DNA of 64,000 bases. It comes from Chrysochromulina parva (Eukaryota > Haptophyta > Prymnesiales > Chrysochromulinaceae). Both the position numbers and the translations under genes were made by a program. Positions 1 to 11,200 of the stretch are shown piece by piece (position 1 is the first letter of the stretch; each line of letters starts with the position of its first letter). The notes below the pieces were generated by a model. It was not told the DNA's origin and did not search any database. It worked only from the letters and a program-made list of their open reading frames with translations. The DNA lies in the NCBI GenBank assembly GCA_002887195.1, contig PJAB01000016.1:1-64000 (forward strand), written 5' to 3'.

Positions 1-327
1 CAGCCCATGGCCTTGTGAAATGGCCGGGACCCCCAGGCGAGAGACGGTCTCCTGTGAAAAATGAGGATTACAAAACGGTTAGCGTCTGTATGTACGCACT
101 CGCACGGCACACCCAGCGCGCGGCTACTGTGGACGTCTGTGCACAGACGCATTCATATGTGCTCCATACGCCGGGCGCGTGCGGCGGGCGGCGGCGGCGG
201 CGAGGGCGTAACGAGGGCGGTGGCGACGGGCGAGGCCGGCGGCGGCTGCGAGGGCCCTTGTGCCTTGAAATCGCCGAGTCCCGTCCGGTTCTGGTGTCAA
301 CTGGCAATTTGCGGAGCCGCACACTCT
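1..327. other. Flank downstream of the GH3 gene, no supported gene
   Basis: Reading frames here are short, GC-driven and resemble no family I know. The stretch holds a CGG-rich patch near 180-250. It lies 3' of the minus-strand GH3 gene and probably includes its 3' UTR. Confidence 0.5.
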
Positions 328-3300
328 TCACCACAGCGCTGCCCTATCTCCCCGCTCCGAGACCAAGGGCGAGACGAGCTCCGCCTCCGGTGGCCACGTC
401 GTACGGCTGGGCTCGCGAGATTGAGCCCGAGATTGGTCCCGAGATTGGTCGCGAGATTGAGCCCATGAGGGATCTCGCGGGCTGCAGCAGAGGCGGCTGA
501 GGGCGGAGCACCAGCGGCCGTTGAGGAAGAGGACGAGCGCGTCGACCTGGCGTGGCTGCACCGTGCCCCCGCTCATCAACTGGACTCCACGCAGGTTCAT
601 CGAGTCGGTGCCCACCTGCCATCAGAGGCCATCACAGTGGCCATCAGTGGCCATCACAGTGGCCATCACAGTGGCCATCAGTGGCCATCAGCGGCCATCA
701 GTGGCCATCAGTGGCCATCAGTGGCCATCAGCGGCCATCATCAAATCGGCCATCAGCAGCCATCATCAGCCATCATCAGCCATCATCAGCCATGATCAAG
801 TCGGTGCCAACCTCGATCAGTCGTACGAGCGTCTCCACGTCGCCCATGCCGCCCGCCGCTTGCTCCGCGAGGCTCGTGTGCCGCGCCACCTGCCCAACAC
901 GGCGTCTCATCAATGACAATCAGCGTGAATAGGTCGCCATCAGTGGCAATCCGTCGCCATCAAGTGGAAATCATCACCTGCCCCACAAGGCGCAGGATGG
1001 CGCGGTACAGCCCCTTGATGCAGCCGCTCATCGAGACGATCTCGAGGACCGTGCTGTTCGCGCTGTAAGGCGTGCGCTCGTCCGCCGGCGGCACGATCAA
1101 CCCCAGCGCTGCCAACCCTTCGTCATCCAGCCTCAGGTAGTTACGAGGCACGCTCAACTCGTCGTGCCGCGCCGTGCCGGGCGGCCGTTCCTCGCCGTCG
1201 GCGTCGACGACGAGCACCGTGCCAGCGAGACGGATTTGGTCGGCGGAGGCTCCGATCAAGATCTCGAACTCGCCGGGCTCAACGTACCTGATGAGGGACG
1301 CAATCAGCGACCGGCGGAGGGAGGCAATCAGGGACCTGATGAGGGAGGCAATCAGTGCTCGGAAAGGGAGGCCATCTCAAAGCCCGCCGAGCTCGACGTA
1401 CCAGTCGGAGCGCCGTATATCGTAGAAGGCGAAGGCGCGCGGTGTGAGCGTGAACTGGAGCGTCGTCGTGGCGCCCGGCTCCAGCAGCTTCGTCTTCCCA
1501 AATGCGCGCAGCTCGCGATCTGGCCGATGGACGGAGCAATCTCGATCTCGCACGAAGAGCTGCACAATCTCGCGCGCGGAGATGCGCCCGCTGTTCGTCA
1601 GCTGCACGCTCACCTGGAGCGACTCTGTGGAAGGCATGCGATGCGCCGAGAGGCTCAGCTGTGAATACTCGAAGCAGCTGTAAGTGAGCCCGTGGCCGAA
1701 GCAGAAGCGGGTCGGCGTGTGATGCGTGCAAAACTGGCGGTACCCCACCTGCGACGATCCGACGCAGTCAGATGCAATCGGAGGCCATCAGAAGCATGTT
1801 CAGATGCAATCAGGCCCAATCAGACCCAATCAGGCCCAATCAGGCGCAATCAGGCGCGACCAGAGGCCATCAGCTCACGTTGAGGGCCTCGCGGTACACG
1901 ACAAGGCGAGGGTGGGTCGCAAAGTTGGCGTGCGACGCGCAATCCTCCACACGTAACGGCCACGTCTCGGCAAGCTTGCCGCAAGGCGAGGCGTCGCCAA
2001 AAAGCAGCGCCGCGAGCGCCGTGCCGAGCGCTTGCCCGCCCAGCCCCATGTGCAGGATAGCTGGCACGTCGTCTGCCAAAGCGTCGTAACGATCGCGTCG
2101 TAACGGGCGCGTCGCATTCAAAGGCACTCAGAGGCACTCAGAGGCAAGCATAGGCAATCAGTGGCATTCAGTGGTCATCAGTGGCACTCAGAGGCAGTCA
2201 GGGGCAGTCAATGGTCATCAGTGGCACTCACTCACCTGCCCAGGGCAGTTCCACAGCGGCTCCGCCAAGGATCACAACGACCAGTCGGCGTGGCGCGAGC
2301 ACTTGCCGAGCCAGGGCGTGGCATAGGTTGTTCATCTGGCTTGGCAGCCTCATGTGTTCACGATCACAGCCCTCCGTCTCATAAGAGCCGGGCAGCCCAA
2401 GGATCAAGATCACAATCTCCGCCGCCGAGGCGAGCTCGAGCGCCGTCACGAGCGCCCGAGGGTCGTCGACGCAGCGAGACCAATCATAGCCGGGCGCATA
2501 GCTCACTTCATACCCTCCGCCCTCCGCCCCGTCCTCCGCCCCGTCCACACCGCCGACGAGCCCGCCGAAATCGGCCGGGAGAAGCCCCGTCCACGACGCT
2601 GACGAAGCTGACGAAGCTGACGAAGCTGACGAGGGGGACGACGCGGCGGCCGCGCGCTTGCGGATCGCGTCGAGGGGCGCCTCGAGCATGTGGGGATTGA
2701 TGCGTGACGAGCCGGCGCCTTGGTACCTGATGAGGCAGGCAATGAGTGCCCTGATGAGTGAGGCAATCAGTGGGTGCGTGGCGAACCGGCGCCTTAGTAC
2801 CGGGGATTGGTCGCGAAGCTGCCGATGACTGCGAGCCGATTCTGTCTGCCGAACCGCGCCGTCCCGGGCGCCAGCGCCGTCCCGGGCGGTGGCAGCGGCA
2901 ACGTGTCACGCTCGTTTTTGAGCAGCACGGCGCTCTCGAGCGCAATCTGGCGCGCGAGCTCGTGATTATGCGCCAGGATCGCCGCATGCGAACGCGCCCA
3001 CGACGGCGCCCCTGCGAGCTGCTCATCACGGCGCTCCATCGCCCGCCGCGACGCGAGCAGCAGCGTAGTGACGCGCGTCGCGGCAACGTCCACCGCCGCC
3101 ATGTCCAGATGCCCAGCCTCGGCCGCCGCCCCAACGGCTCGATCATTGAATCCGCCTGATGACGGAGGCAATCAAGGAGGCGATGAGGCGCAATCAGACA
3201 CGCCAACGACTCGATCATTGAATCCGCCTGATGACTGAGGCAATCAAGGTCGCGAACAGATGCAATCAGGCGCAATCAACGGCAAGTACCTGAGGCTGGC

Positions 3301-4224
3301 ATCTCGAGGTCGCAGCCCGCGCGCACGCCCTCGACACGATCATTCACAGCCATCCAGTCCGAAACGACCAGCCCTCGGAAGCCCCACTCCTCGCGGAGCA
3401 CCTGATGAAGGATGCAATCAGTGCCACTCAACGACCATCAAGGGTCATCGCACCTTGATGAAGGAGGCAATCAAAGCCACTTAACGACCATCTGTGGCCA
3501 TGGCACTGAGGCACTCAACAGATGCCACCAGATGCACTCAAAGTGGTGCGACGCTCACCTTTTGCAACAGCCACGGGTGTTCCGTGCAGTACAGCCCGTT
3601 GAGCCGATTGTACGCGGCCATGATGGTCCACGGCTGCGCGCGCGTCACGGCGCACTCGAAGGCTGGCAGGTAGATCTCCCGCAGCGTGCGCTCGTCCACC
3701 CGTGTATCGACGCGCATCCGCTGGAACTCCTGGTTGTTGGCCGCAAAGTGCTTGACGCTCGTGCCGACGCCGCGAGCCTGCACGCCCTCGATGAAGGCGG
3801 CGGCGAGCTCGCCCGCGAGCAGCGGGTCCTCGGAGTAGTACTCAAAGTTGCGCCCGCACAGTGGGTGCCGTTTCATGTTGATCGCCGGGCCGAGCACGAC
3901 AGCGACGCCCTCGGCGGCGCACTCGCGGCCGAGCGCACTTCCCATGGCGTGCGCGAGCGCTGGGTCCCAGGACGCCGCGATCGTGCCGCCGGCGGGGAAG
4001 CACGTCGATGGTCGCGAGCCTCCCGTGCCCATGTGGTCGGCCTCCGCCTCCTGCTTGCGCAGGCCGTGCGGACCGTCGCACAGCATCGCCCTCTCCAAGC
4101 CAAGCCGCGCGACAGCCTTGGTGAACCAGAATGCGCTGCCCGATAGCAGGCCCGTCTTCTCCTCCAGCGTCATCTGCGCGACCAGCGCGGCCGCCTCGCG
4201 CTCGACCTCCTTGTCGTTCATCAT
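328..4224 (-). CDS. Glycoside hydrolase family 3 beta-glucosidase, 9 exons
   Basis: Hydrolyses terminal beta-glucosides. Exons on the minus strand: 4224-3559, 3401-3290, 3155-2801, 2726-2236, 2072-1879, 1748-1402, 1287-978, 889-812, 615-328; all introns are GT-AG and the phases join to 946 residues. Order: GH3 N-domain (1-330) with motif KHFAANNQE and the nucleophile in VVSDW (Asp237); the C-domain starts near PRYQGAGSS (377) and carries YETEG (Glu494/496), the usual acid/base region; a fibronectin-III-like domain follows FGHGLTYSCFEYS. A Ser/Ala and acidic insert sits near 405-450. The start is the first ATG; I see no signal peptide, so a cytosolic enzyme of bacterial GH3 type is likely. The last exon ends in an unusual SRDQSRDQSR repeat tail and is the least certain part. 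It lies 189 bp downstream of the P2X gene on the same strand. Confidence 0.9.
619..800 (-). repeat. Minisatellite filling GH3 intron 8
   Basis: About 17 imperfect 10-bp units, sense direction TGATGGCCAC/TGATGGCCGC. The intron (811-616) opens with GTTGGCACCGACTTGAT, a near copy of the downstream exon start GTGGGCACCGACTCGAT. Confidence 0.9.
1777..1876 (-). repeat. Tandem repeat in GH3 intron 5
   Basis: Units of about 10 bp reading CTGATTGGGC / CTGATTGCGC in the sense direction fill most of the intron 1878-1749. Confidence 0.8.
2105..2232 (-). repeat. Tandem repeat in GH3 intron 4
   Basis: Imperfect units CTGAGTGCCT, CTGATGACCA and CTGATTGCCT (sense direction) occupy the intron 2235-2073. The acceptor lies beyond the array, at TTTGGCAG. 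Confidence 0.8.
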
Positions 4225-4413
4225 GCTATACCTTTCAGGCTCTTTCGTACCCGGGAAAAGCAGACCAAACTTGGCTGTCGTGGGCTGTCACCCGGTGTTC
4301 ATTCACACATAGAGGTCCGTCGACGTCAAAAGGGGCTATGAGCAACGCAAGTGCAGAAACACGACTTGACTTGCTAGGGGTACGAGGTAGAGTGACGCAA
4401 CTATTGCCAAGCA
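4225..4413. promoter_or_regulatory. Intergenic region with a TTGACTTG-type element
   Basis: Spacer between the P2X stop and the GH3 start. GACTTGACTTG (4363-4373) lies about 140 bp upstream of the GH3 ATG. The same element, in either orientation, recurs upstream of four other genes in the window. A role in transcription is inferred. Confidence 0.4.
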
Positions 4414-6128
4414 TTATGAAATCGGCGCTTCCGCGGCGGCCCTCATGCCTGCACCCATGCCGGCGCCCTGTATCGAACCACTGGTGCTCGTCTTCTGGGT
4501 CAAGAGCCAGGCATGCTCGTCCATGCGCTCCATGCGCGCCCGCGAGGCTCGCTTCTTTTGCAGCAGCGTCTCGAGGATCTCTTTCTCGCGCTCAGTCTCG
4601 GGCGCGAAGTCGGGAGTGAGCTGCGCGGACGACGAGGGGGTCCATGGCGTGCCCATCAATGGCACTCGGCGCCAATCAGTGGCACTCAGTGGCACTCAGT
4701 GGAAATGATCTGCCCTAAATAGAGGCGGTACTCAGTGGCAATCAGTGGTACTCAGTTGCAATCAGTACCCTTCAGTGGCAATCACCTGCTCTGCATAGAG
4801 GCGGTAGTCGTTGCGCATGGGTGCCAGGTAGAATAGGAAGCCATCGGCGGCGAGCCTGGCCACGTACAGCAGCCCAGCCCCCGATAGGATCGAGAGGAAC
4901 AGTTGACTCGAATCGAAGACGTTCAAGACGGCCTCCTGTGAATACAGCAGCTGAAGACCGTGAAGATCATAAGTGATGCGAGTTGCGTTCGCGCCTAAGC
5001 CCATCACGTCATCCCCATCAGTCCACGTCACCTTCGCCTCCATGTCGTTCACACTCACAAAGTATTCATAGTGCGCACGCTGGTCCCATTTCGTGTGGTC
5101 GCCTCTGAACACCACGTGGATCCGGACTGTCTGCCCTTCGTAACGCACCGATGCGTTCTTACCTCCCGCCGTGGGGTCGCTATAGATCTCATCGAGATCG
5201 ATACCCGCCGCCCAGACCAGCTGCGAGACTGTGAACTGGTCGCCATAGGACATCGGCTCCACCTAGGCACGACGGCAATCGGAGGTCAATCAGACGCAAT
5301 CAGACGCCATCAGACGCCATCGGAGGGCAATCAGAGGCAATCAGAGGCAATCAGAGGCAATCAGAGGCAGTCGGAAGTAGTCGAAGGCAATCATAGGAAA
5401 TCAGAGGCCATTCGCCGCGCCTCAAAACCCATCGCAGTCACGGGCAATCATAGGTAACAGAGGCATCCTCTTCTAAATGGCGAGGTCATCAGCGGTACCT
5501 GGAAGCGATTGCCCGTGTTGGTACCGGTCATCCACGCTGCCGGCCGCCTGGTATCGAAAGAGTCGATGATGAGGGTCTTGTTGCCGCCGTACAGCTGCTG
5601 CGTCGCCTTGCTCACGGCGTTCTGGATCAGAATCGTCGAGTTCTCGATCCCGCCCACATAGAAGGATTGCTTCGCCGTCTTCTGCTGGAAGTTGTAGCAG
5701 GAATAGTCGAGGTTGGCGCACGTTGGGTCCCGCTCCTCGCTCGTAAAGCTGAAGCGCGTGCCGACCATGAGTGCGCCTTGCTCGCCCGACGTGACCTTGG
5801 AGTACAGGCCCGACGCAAGGTCAGGGTAAAGGCATGGCAGCACGCTGGCAAACGAGCCCGTCGGAGGCGCGTCAGCGGTCGCGCAGTAATTTAATGACGT
5901 GGTGATGGTTTTGGGCTGGTAGACCGTCGAGCGCACGGCACCGATAAACGGGATCTGCGTCACATAGCCTTCCTTCAACCAGATCGTGTACAGGCCCGTG
6001 TACAGAAAGATCGCTAACGCCGAGAAGTAATAGACGTAGCCGAGCGAGCGGTGCCTCACGACGACTTTTTTGAACGTCGTGTACGCAAACAGCTCATCGA
6101 CGTCGATGTTGTTGCAGCAGCTCGACAT
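4414..6128 (-). CDS. P2X-type ATP-gated cation channel, 3 exons
   Basis: Exons 6128-5499, 5262-4786 and 4620-4414 join in phase 0 to give 437 residues. P2X subunits form trimeric channels opened by extracellular or vacuolar ATP. Residues 16-20 read YTTFK, the conserved N-terminal Y-x-T-x-K motif; TM1 is about 27-49; the ectodomain runs to about 325; SYGDQFTVSQLVWAAGIDL matches the pre-TM2 ectodomain of protist P2X; TM2 is about 331-358 with Asp350, followed by YRLYAEQ, where other P2X proteins carry a Y-based stabilising motif. The C-terminal exon is a charged cytoplasmic tail. Fewer ectodomain cysteines than in animal P2X is normal for protist members. In algae such channels may sit on contractile vacuoles or the plasma membrane; the location here is not visible from sequence. 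Confidence 0.85.
4672..4784 (-). repeat. Tandem repeat and exon-edge copy in P2X intron 2
   Basis: Units CTGATTGCCA and CTGAGTGCCA in the sense direction. Within the intron (4785-4621) lies TACCGCCTCTATTTAGGGC, a degenerate copy of the end of exon 2, TACCGCCTCTATGCAGAGC. Confidence 0.85.
5271..5470 (-). repeat. Minisatellite filling P2X intron 1
   Basis: About 17 units, sense CTGATTGCCT with variants, fill the intron 5498-5263. Donor GTACCG, acceptor TGCCTAG. Confidence 0.85.
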
Positions 6129-6262
6129 GACGCGGTGGGGCTCACTCTAGGGAATCTATGAAGTCCTTGTCCCGTTCGATACTAAGCTGTATTCGATGCG
6201 CCATGACTGTGTGCAGACAACTTTTTCCTATTTTGGAACCAGGTGACAGGTCGGCGTGCTTC

Positions 6263-6946
6263 TCAAGCCCCTCTATCCAATTGGGTTCCCAACGCATGAA
6301 CCAGTGCTGCGGCGAGCTGCTTGCACGCCTTTGGATTGCCCGCGGCGCGCTCCTGGTCTTTTGCGGGACCACCCGCAAGGAACCGCAAGACACACGGCTG
6401 CAATGCCCAAATGGGCCACGCCGCCAGCTCGGCCTCGGTGTTCGCCACGACCCGGCTCGAAACTTGATCCGGAGCGGGCACGCCTCCCGCAGCTCGAGCT
6501 GCGACCAGGCAGCGCTCGCTCCACTCGTGCAGCTCGTCCACGTGTGCACATCGCACGGGCGAGAGGTCGACGCATGCCGCGTCGTCGTCAACGCCGGCGC
6601 GCGCGTCGTGGCGCTCAACCCAAACCATGGGTAATCCTAGCGCATCTGCGCGCTGCCGCAGCGTATTGAGCAGCGGCGAGCCCTTTCGCTCGCGTCGCAT
6701 ACCTCGGCCGGTCACAACGGCGAAGCCACGCTTGACGGCCAGCGCATACGCCGTGCGCTCGTCGTCATTGAGCCGGTGCGGAACCTGGCGGCTGCCAATG
6801 CCACGACGTGTGGCCGCCTCGCCGCGCGCAAGCCGCTCGACGTCGGCGAGGGTCGGTCGAGCGGAGGCAAAGGCGAGGCCGAGCCGTCGAGGCACCGTGA
6901 CCATGATTTTCACGTCCCTATACCTGTGAAATCGAAAAGCGAGCAT
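6263..6946 (-). CDS. Hypothetical protein, 227 residues
   Basis: Single exon starting at the first ATG (an alternative in-frame Met lies at residue 15). I do not recognise the family. The middle (NDDERTAYALAVKRGFAVVTG, about residues 62-82, then RRERKGSPLLNTLRQRA) has the alternating hydrophobic and basic character of a folded alpha/beta domain and looks conserved; the remainder is Ala/Arg-rich. It sits 30 bp downstream of the FHA-gene stop and 134 bp upstream of the P2X start, all on the minus strand. No signal peptide or membrane segment is evident. The real C-terminus could differ if an intron is present. Confidence 0.6.
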   Translation of the reverse strand: MLAFRFHRYRDVKIMVTVPRRLGLAFASARPTLADVERLARGEAATRRGIGSRQVPHRLNDDERTAYALAVKRGFAVVTGRGMRRERKGSPLLNTLRQRADALGLPMVWVERHDARAGVDDDAACVDLSPVRCAHVDELHEWSERCLVAARAAGGVPAPDQVSSRVVANTEAELAAWPIWALQPCVLRFLAGGPAKDQERAAGNPKACKQLAAALVHALGTQLDRGA

Positions 6947-6976
6947 GCGATGCGAAATTTGATCACTCGACTACGT

Positions 6977-8203
6977 TCATGACTGGGAGTCTGAGGACGA
7001 GCCACCAGCATCATCCGGCGTGGGTGGCTCATCGCCTGGGACACGCATCCGCTTTGATCCGGATCCTTCGCGCTCGCCGTGGCACTCATCCTCGGTCCGC
7101 GTTCGCTTCCTCTTGTCCTCGTCGTGATGGCCATGCTTGGCTTTCTTTTCCTTCTTTTCCTTCTCCTTCTTCTGCTTCTTCTGCTTCTTCTCCTTTTTCT
7201 CCTTGTGCTTATCCTCCTTGTGCCTATCCTCCTTGTGCTCCCTGTGCTCCCTGTGCGCTTTGTGCTCGGGCCCCCTGTGCTCCTCTTTCGCCTTGAGGGA
7301 ACGACCCTCCACGGCACGACCCTCCTCGCCGCCCTCACCACCGCCGCCCTCACCACCGCCGCCACCGCCGCCCTCTATGCTGTCGGCACCCTCGGCTGCG
7401 GGCGCCTGCTGCTTGAGCAGTCGTTGGCGCTCCTTCTCCTCGGCCTTCATCTCAGCCTTGAGCTCCTTACGCCGCACCTTCTCGGCGGCCTTCCGAGCGC
7501 GGCGCTCTGTCTTCGCCGTCGCTTTGGCAGCCTTCTCGGCGGCGCGCCTCTCCTGAGCCGCCTCGCTCGTGTCCTCCGCCGCATCAGCCTCCTCTTTCTC
7601 CTCGTCCTCGTCCTCGTCCTCCTCGTCCTCCTCGTCCTCGTCAACATAATTGGCCATAGGGTCCTCGTCCTCCTCCATAGGTGGTGGCGGCTTGGGCGGA
7701 GGCTTGGGGGGCGGCCTGGGCGGATCAGCGCCTGCAGCTAGTGCTGGCGCACGTGCAGATGAAGATGCGGCGGCAGCGGGTTCGGACAGTGGAGCTCGCA
7801 CCTCCTTCCCGGTGCGCGGTGGCGGCGGCGGATGGCGATAGAAGATGTAACGACGGGTGGATTCGCCAAACTGCAACTCATCGCCCTCTTTGATAGCCGT
7901 GTAGACTTTGGCCTTGAGCGGCTCGCCGTTGTGCTTGGTTCCATAGCGACTCCCGAGCTCACACACGAACGTCTCTCCAGAGAAGGCGTGGACGATGACA
8001 GCATGCTCTCTCGAGATGGAATCGTGGTCGAGCCGCAGCGTGCCTCGCTCTGGCTCGTTGGGCACCTTGCGGCCGAAGAGCAGCGCTTTATTGTTGAGCA
8101 GGGTGCGCGACACCTCCGCGCCGTCCTTGCTTACTATCAATGTGGGCGGTGCGCTCGGGGCCGTGGCCCAGCCCGGCAGTCTGAATGGAGTCGCGGCGGC
8201 CAT
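6977..8203 (-). CDS. FHA-domain protein, NIPP1-like
   Basis: 408 residues from the ATG at 8203; the open frame extends 10 codons further, but only to a GTG. The FHA domain (about residues 20-115) is clear: LFGRK supplies the conserved Gly-Arg, SISREHAVI the Ser-x-x-His phosphothreonine-binding strand, and GSRYGTKHNG the Gly-Thr-x-x-Asn-Gly loop. The arrangement, with FRLPGWA just ahead of the FHA and a tail rich in Lys, Glu and Asp, resembles nuclear PP1 inhibitor (NIPP1/PPP1R8) or kanadaptin-type splicing and transcription factors. The C-terminal half is acidic, then a long Lys/Glu coil (roughly 210-370) ending in KRKRTRTE-type nuclear targeting sequence. It probably binds phosphothreonine partners in the nucleus; choosing between NIPP1 and other FHA proteins would need a family tree. 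Confidence 0.8.
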   Translation of the reverse strand: MAAATPFRLPGWATAPSAPPTLIVSKDGAEVSRTLLNNKALLFGRKVPNEPERGTLRLDHDSISREHAVIVHAFSGETFVCELGSRYGTKHNGEPLKAKVYTAIKEGDELQFGESTRRYIFYRHPPPPPRTGKEVRAPLSEPAAAASSSARAPALAAGADPPRPPPKPPPKPPPPMEEDEDPMANYVDEDEEDEEDEDEDEEKEEADAAEDTSEAAQERRAAEKAAKATAKTERRARKAAEKVRRKELKAEMKAEEKERQRLLKQQAPAAEGADSIEGGGGGGGEGGGGEGGEEGRAVEGRSLKAKEEHRGPEHKAHREHREHKEDRHKEDKHKEKKEKKQKKQKKEKEKKEKKAKHGHHDEDKRKRTRTEDECHGEREGSGSKRMRVPGDEPPTPDDAGGSSSDSQS

Positions 8204-8288
8204 TTCACCCTCACTTTCACACCTCCATGACACGCGCTGTAATGAGCGTTCCGAACCATTTGTAAAAAGGGGAGAGTTTCAGGTCTCG

Positions 8289-11200
8289 TTATTTGAGGAA
8301 GGGCTTTGGGGGCGGTCGGTCGGCCCAGAAACCGGGCGAGAAAGGGCCGGCGCCCAGCCTGTCGAGCCGGCGTGAAGCCATTCCCAGTCCTGACTCAGAC
8401 CGCGCCACCGCGCGTGCGCGATGGAGCTCGTGGAGCTCCTCGTCACCTAGGAGCACCGAGAGTCGGCGTGGCTCGCTCGGCCACTGCGCGCGCGCGACGA
8501 CCTCTAGTTGGAGGCGGCGCCTCGCCGCACGTGCTGCCGTGATTTCACGAAACTCTGCCGCTGTGACCATCGCCGTCGTCTGCGGCCGGCGCGGCCGGCG
8601 TGGGCGCGCGGGTGAGGGCGAGGGCGAGGCGGCGACGCTGCCGCCGTCCGTGCCCGCACCATCCGCAGCGCTGCCGCCGCCGTCGTAAGCGCCGTCGTAA
8701 GCGCGCGGCACGTTACCGCTACCAAGGCCGTCGAAGGCGCCAAAAGAGGTGACGCTCAAGCTGAGGGAAAATCGGCCAGTTTCGTCCATGGGACTGCCGG
8801 GGCTCTCCCACTGACGAAACCGGCCAGTTTCGTCCATGGGACCGCCGGGGCTCTCCCACTGAGTGTCCCTGATGGCTCGCTGATGCTTTCTCATGGCCTG
8901 CCTGAGTGCCTCTGATTGCTGCCACAGCGCCGCCTCATCCATAGAGGGCCACTCGAGCCCCGGGCTGCTGGCGGCAGCCCCCCCTCGTGCAGTACTGGCA
9001 GCAGCCCCCCCTCGTGCAGGGCTGGCAACAGTCCCCCCTCGTGCAGGGCTGGCAACATCCCATCCCCGTGCGAGCCGGGCCACACCAGCCTGCCAGGGCT
9101 CAGCGCCGTGTTGGGCGCCGCTAGAGGTCGAGCTGAACGGCGGTGGTGCAATTGCCGAGTTGGCCATGATATTCGCCGCGAGCTGCCTCCCATATTTGCC
9201 GTACTCGCCCGCCTTGAGCGCTGCCTCGAGCCTCTGCACCTCCCCGAGCGAGGTCGCGCTCGCAATCTGGCGCGTGATCTCGGCCAGCTGCTCCTCCGTC
9301 AGCTCCGCCGTTCTTAGCGCCGTGCTGAGCATCGGCGTGGTTGTCGGGATGGGCGCCGTCGTGGGCGCCGTCGTCATGGCTGAGAGGGTTGCAGGTTTCG
9401 AGATCGCGATCACGGCGCATTGGACGCCGGTGACGCTCGCGAGCATGGCGGTCGCGCTGCTCGGGCTGCTCGTCGCGCTGGCCATCTTCGACTGCACCGA
9501 GGTCGCCGTCGCCGTCGGCGTCTGGATGCTCACGTCGACGATGACGCTGCCCGAAGTCACAGCCACCTCCACCGCCGACGGCTGGACGCCCGCCTCGGCG
9601 GCGATTGCAGAAGTGATCTCGGCTTGCACGCTCGGGGTGAACGAGGAGATATCGCCGGCGAGCTTGAGGGTGAATGCGACCACGCTCATCGCCGGTGGGG
9701 GTGGGGCACAAGCGCCGTCGCGGGCACCCGGGGGTGGGGCAATGGCCGGCTGCCGAGCGCCGTCGCGGGCACTGGCCGGCGGCGGCGGCGGCGGCGGCAG
9801 CGTCAGCGGTGGCGCCAGCGACGGCGCCGATGCCTCAGTGGAAGCGGCAACATCTGTGAAAGCGGCAGCATCTGTGAACGCGGCAGCAGCAGCGGCACAC
9901 GACGATGAGTGCACGTCGGAGGGCCTCGCGTTGGCGCCCGCCGGCATCCACACCACGCCAATGCAGCCCTTGAGGTAGCCGCCAAACTCCATGCCGGGCG
10001 GTGGCTGCTGTGCACTGTAACGGCCGCCTGGGCGGCCGGCAGCGTCGTAGCCTCGCAGCGCGCGCTCGGCAGCTGCCTCTTGCGCGGCCGTCAGCTGCTC
10101 CATGCTCAGCATGCCCGGGCAGACGTTGCTCAACGGCGTCGTGAGAGCACCGTCCCAAGGCTGGCCTAACGGCTCATTTAAATGCTCCTTTAGCGGTTCG
10201 CCGAACGGCTCCTGTGACGGCCGTGCGAGAGACGGACGCCACGGCGGCGACGTGGACGATTGTAACGGCTCCTGTAACGGCTCCTGTGACGGCTCCTGTA
10301 ACGGCTCCTGTAACGGCTCGTGTAACGGCTCCTGTAACGGCGGATACGTGGACGATGTCGAATCGAGCGGCGGCGGCGACAAGCGAGGGTGGTGCCTTGG
10401 CGGGAGAGGCGGCGCGGGCAGCGGTTCAAGCGGCGCCAGCGGGGCACTGCGCACCAGCATCTCAGTCGGCGACGGCGGCATCTTTACACTGCGCAGCATC
10501 TCCGCCTCGAGATCGTATCTCTGCGCCTCGAGCTCACGTCTTTCCGCCTCGAGATCGTATCTCTGCGCCTCGAGATCATATCTCTCCGCCTCGAGATCGT
10601 ATCTCGACGTGGGCACCGGCGCGCTGCGCAGCATCGCCGCCTCCAGCTCGCTCACGAGCTGATCGAACTCGTCACGGCTCATCAGGGTTTCGTCACGGCT
10701 CATCAGGGTTTCGTCACGGCCCATCAGGGTTTCGTCACGGTCCATCAGGGTTTCGTCACGGCCCATCAGGGTTTCGTCGCGGCTCCTCTGGGCGCTCGAA
10801 GTGCCTTCGTCCGGCATGACGTACCGCGCCAGCACCCCGAGCAACCCAGAAGCCGACAGGTCGATGCCGCATTGATGAAGCGCCGCGCCGAGCTCCCGTC
10901 GGTCGATGAAGCCACGCTGCCCGACATCGAACTTGTCGAAGGCTTGGAACACACGAGGAGGCATGCGCGCTGCCGGCCGCTCCGGCGGTGCAGCATGCGG
11001 CGGTGCAGCAGGCGGCGGCGGCGGTGCAGCAGGCGGCGGCGGCGGTGCAGCAGGCGGCGGCGGCGGCGGTACAGGCGGCGGCGGTACAGGCGGCGGCGGT
11101 ACAGGCGGCGGCGGTACAGGCGGCGGTGCAGGCGGTGGTGGCGGTCGTTGCGCCGGTGGATCTAGCCGTGGTGTTGGATAGGTGGACGGGCTAATTGGGC

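Noticed and set aside
7079..7741. Leucine-rich plus-strand frame resembling a membrane protein
   Set aside because: It is the antisense of Lys/Glu-rich codons in the FHA protein tail, which always yields Leu/Phe runs.
8893..9978. Long plus-strand open frame (361 codons) opposite the large EF-hand protein
   Set aside because: It is antisense to the shared SVVAF domain and the repeats; its composition follows from the minus-strand codons and shows no domain.
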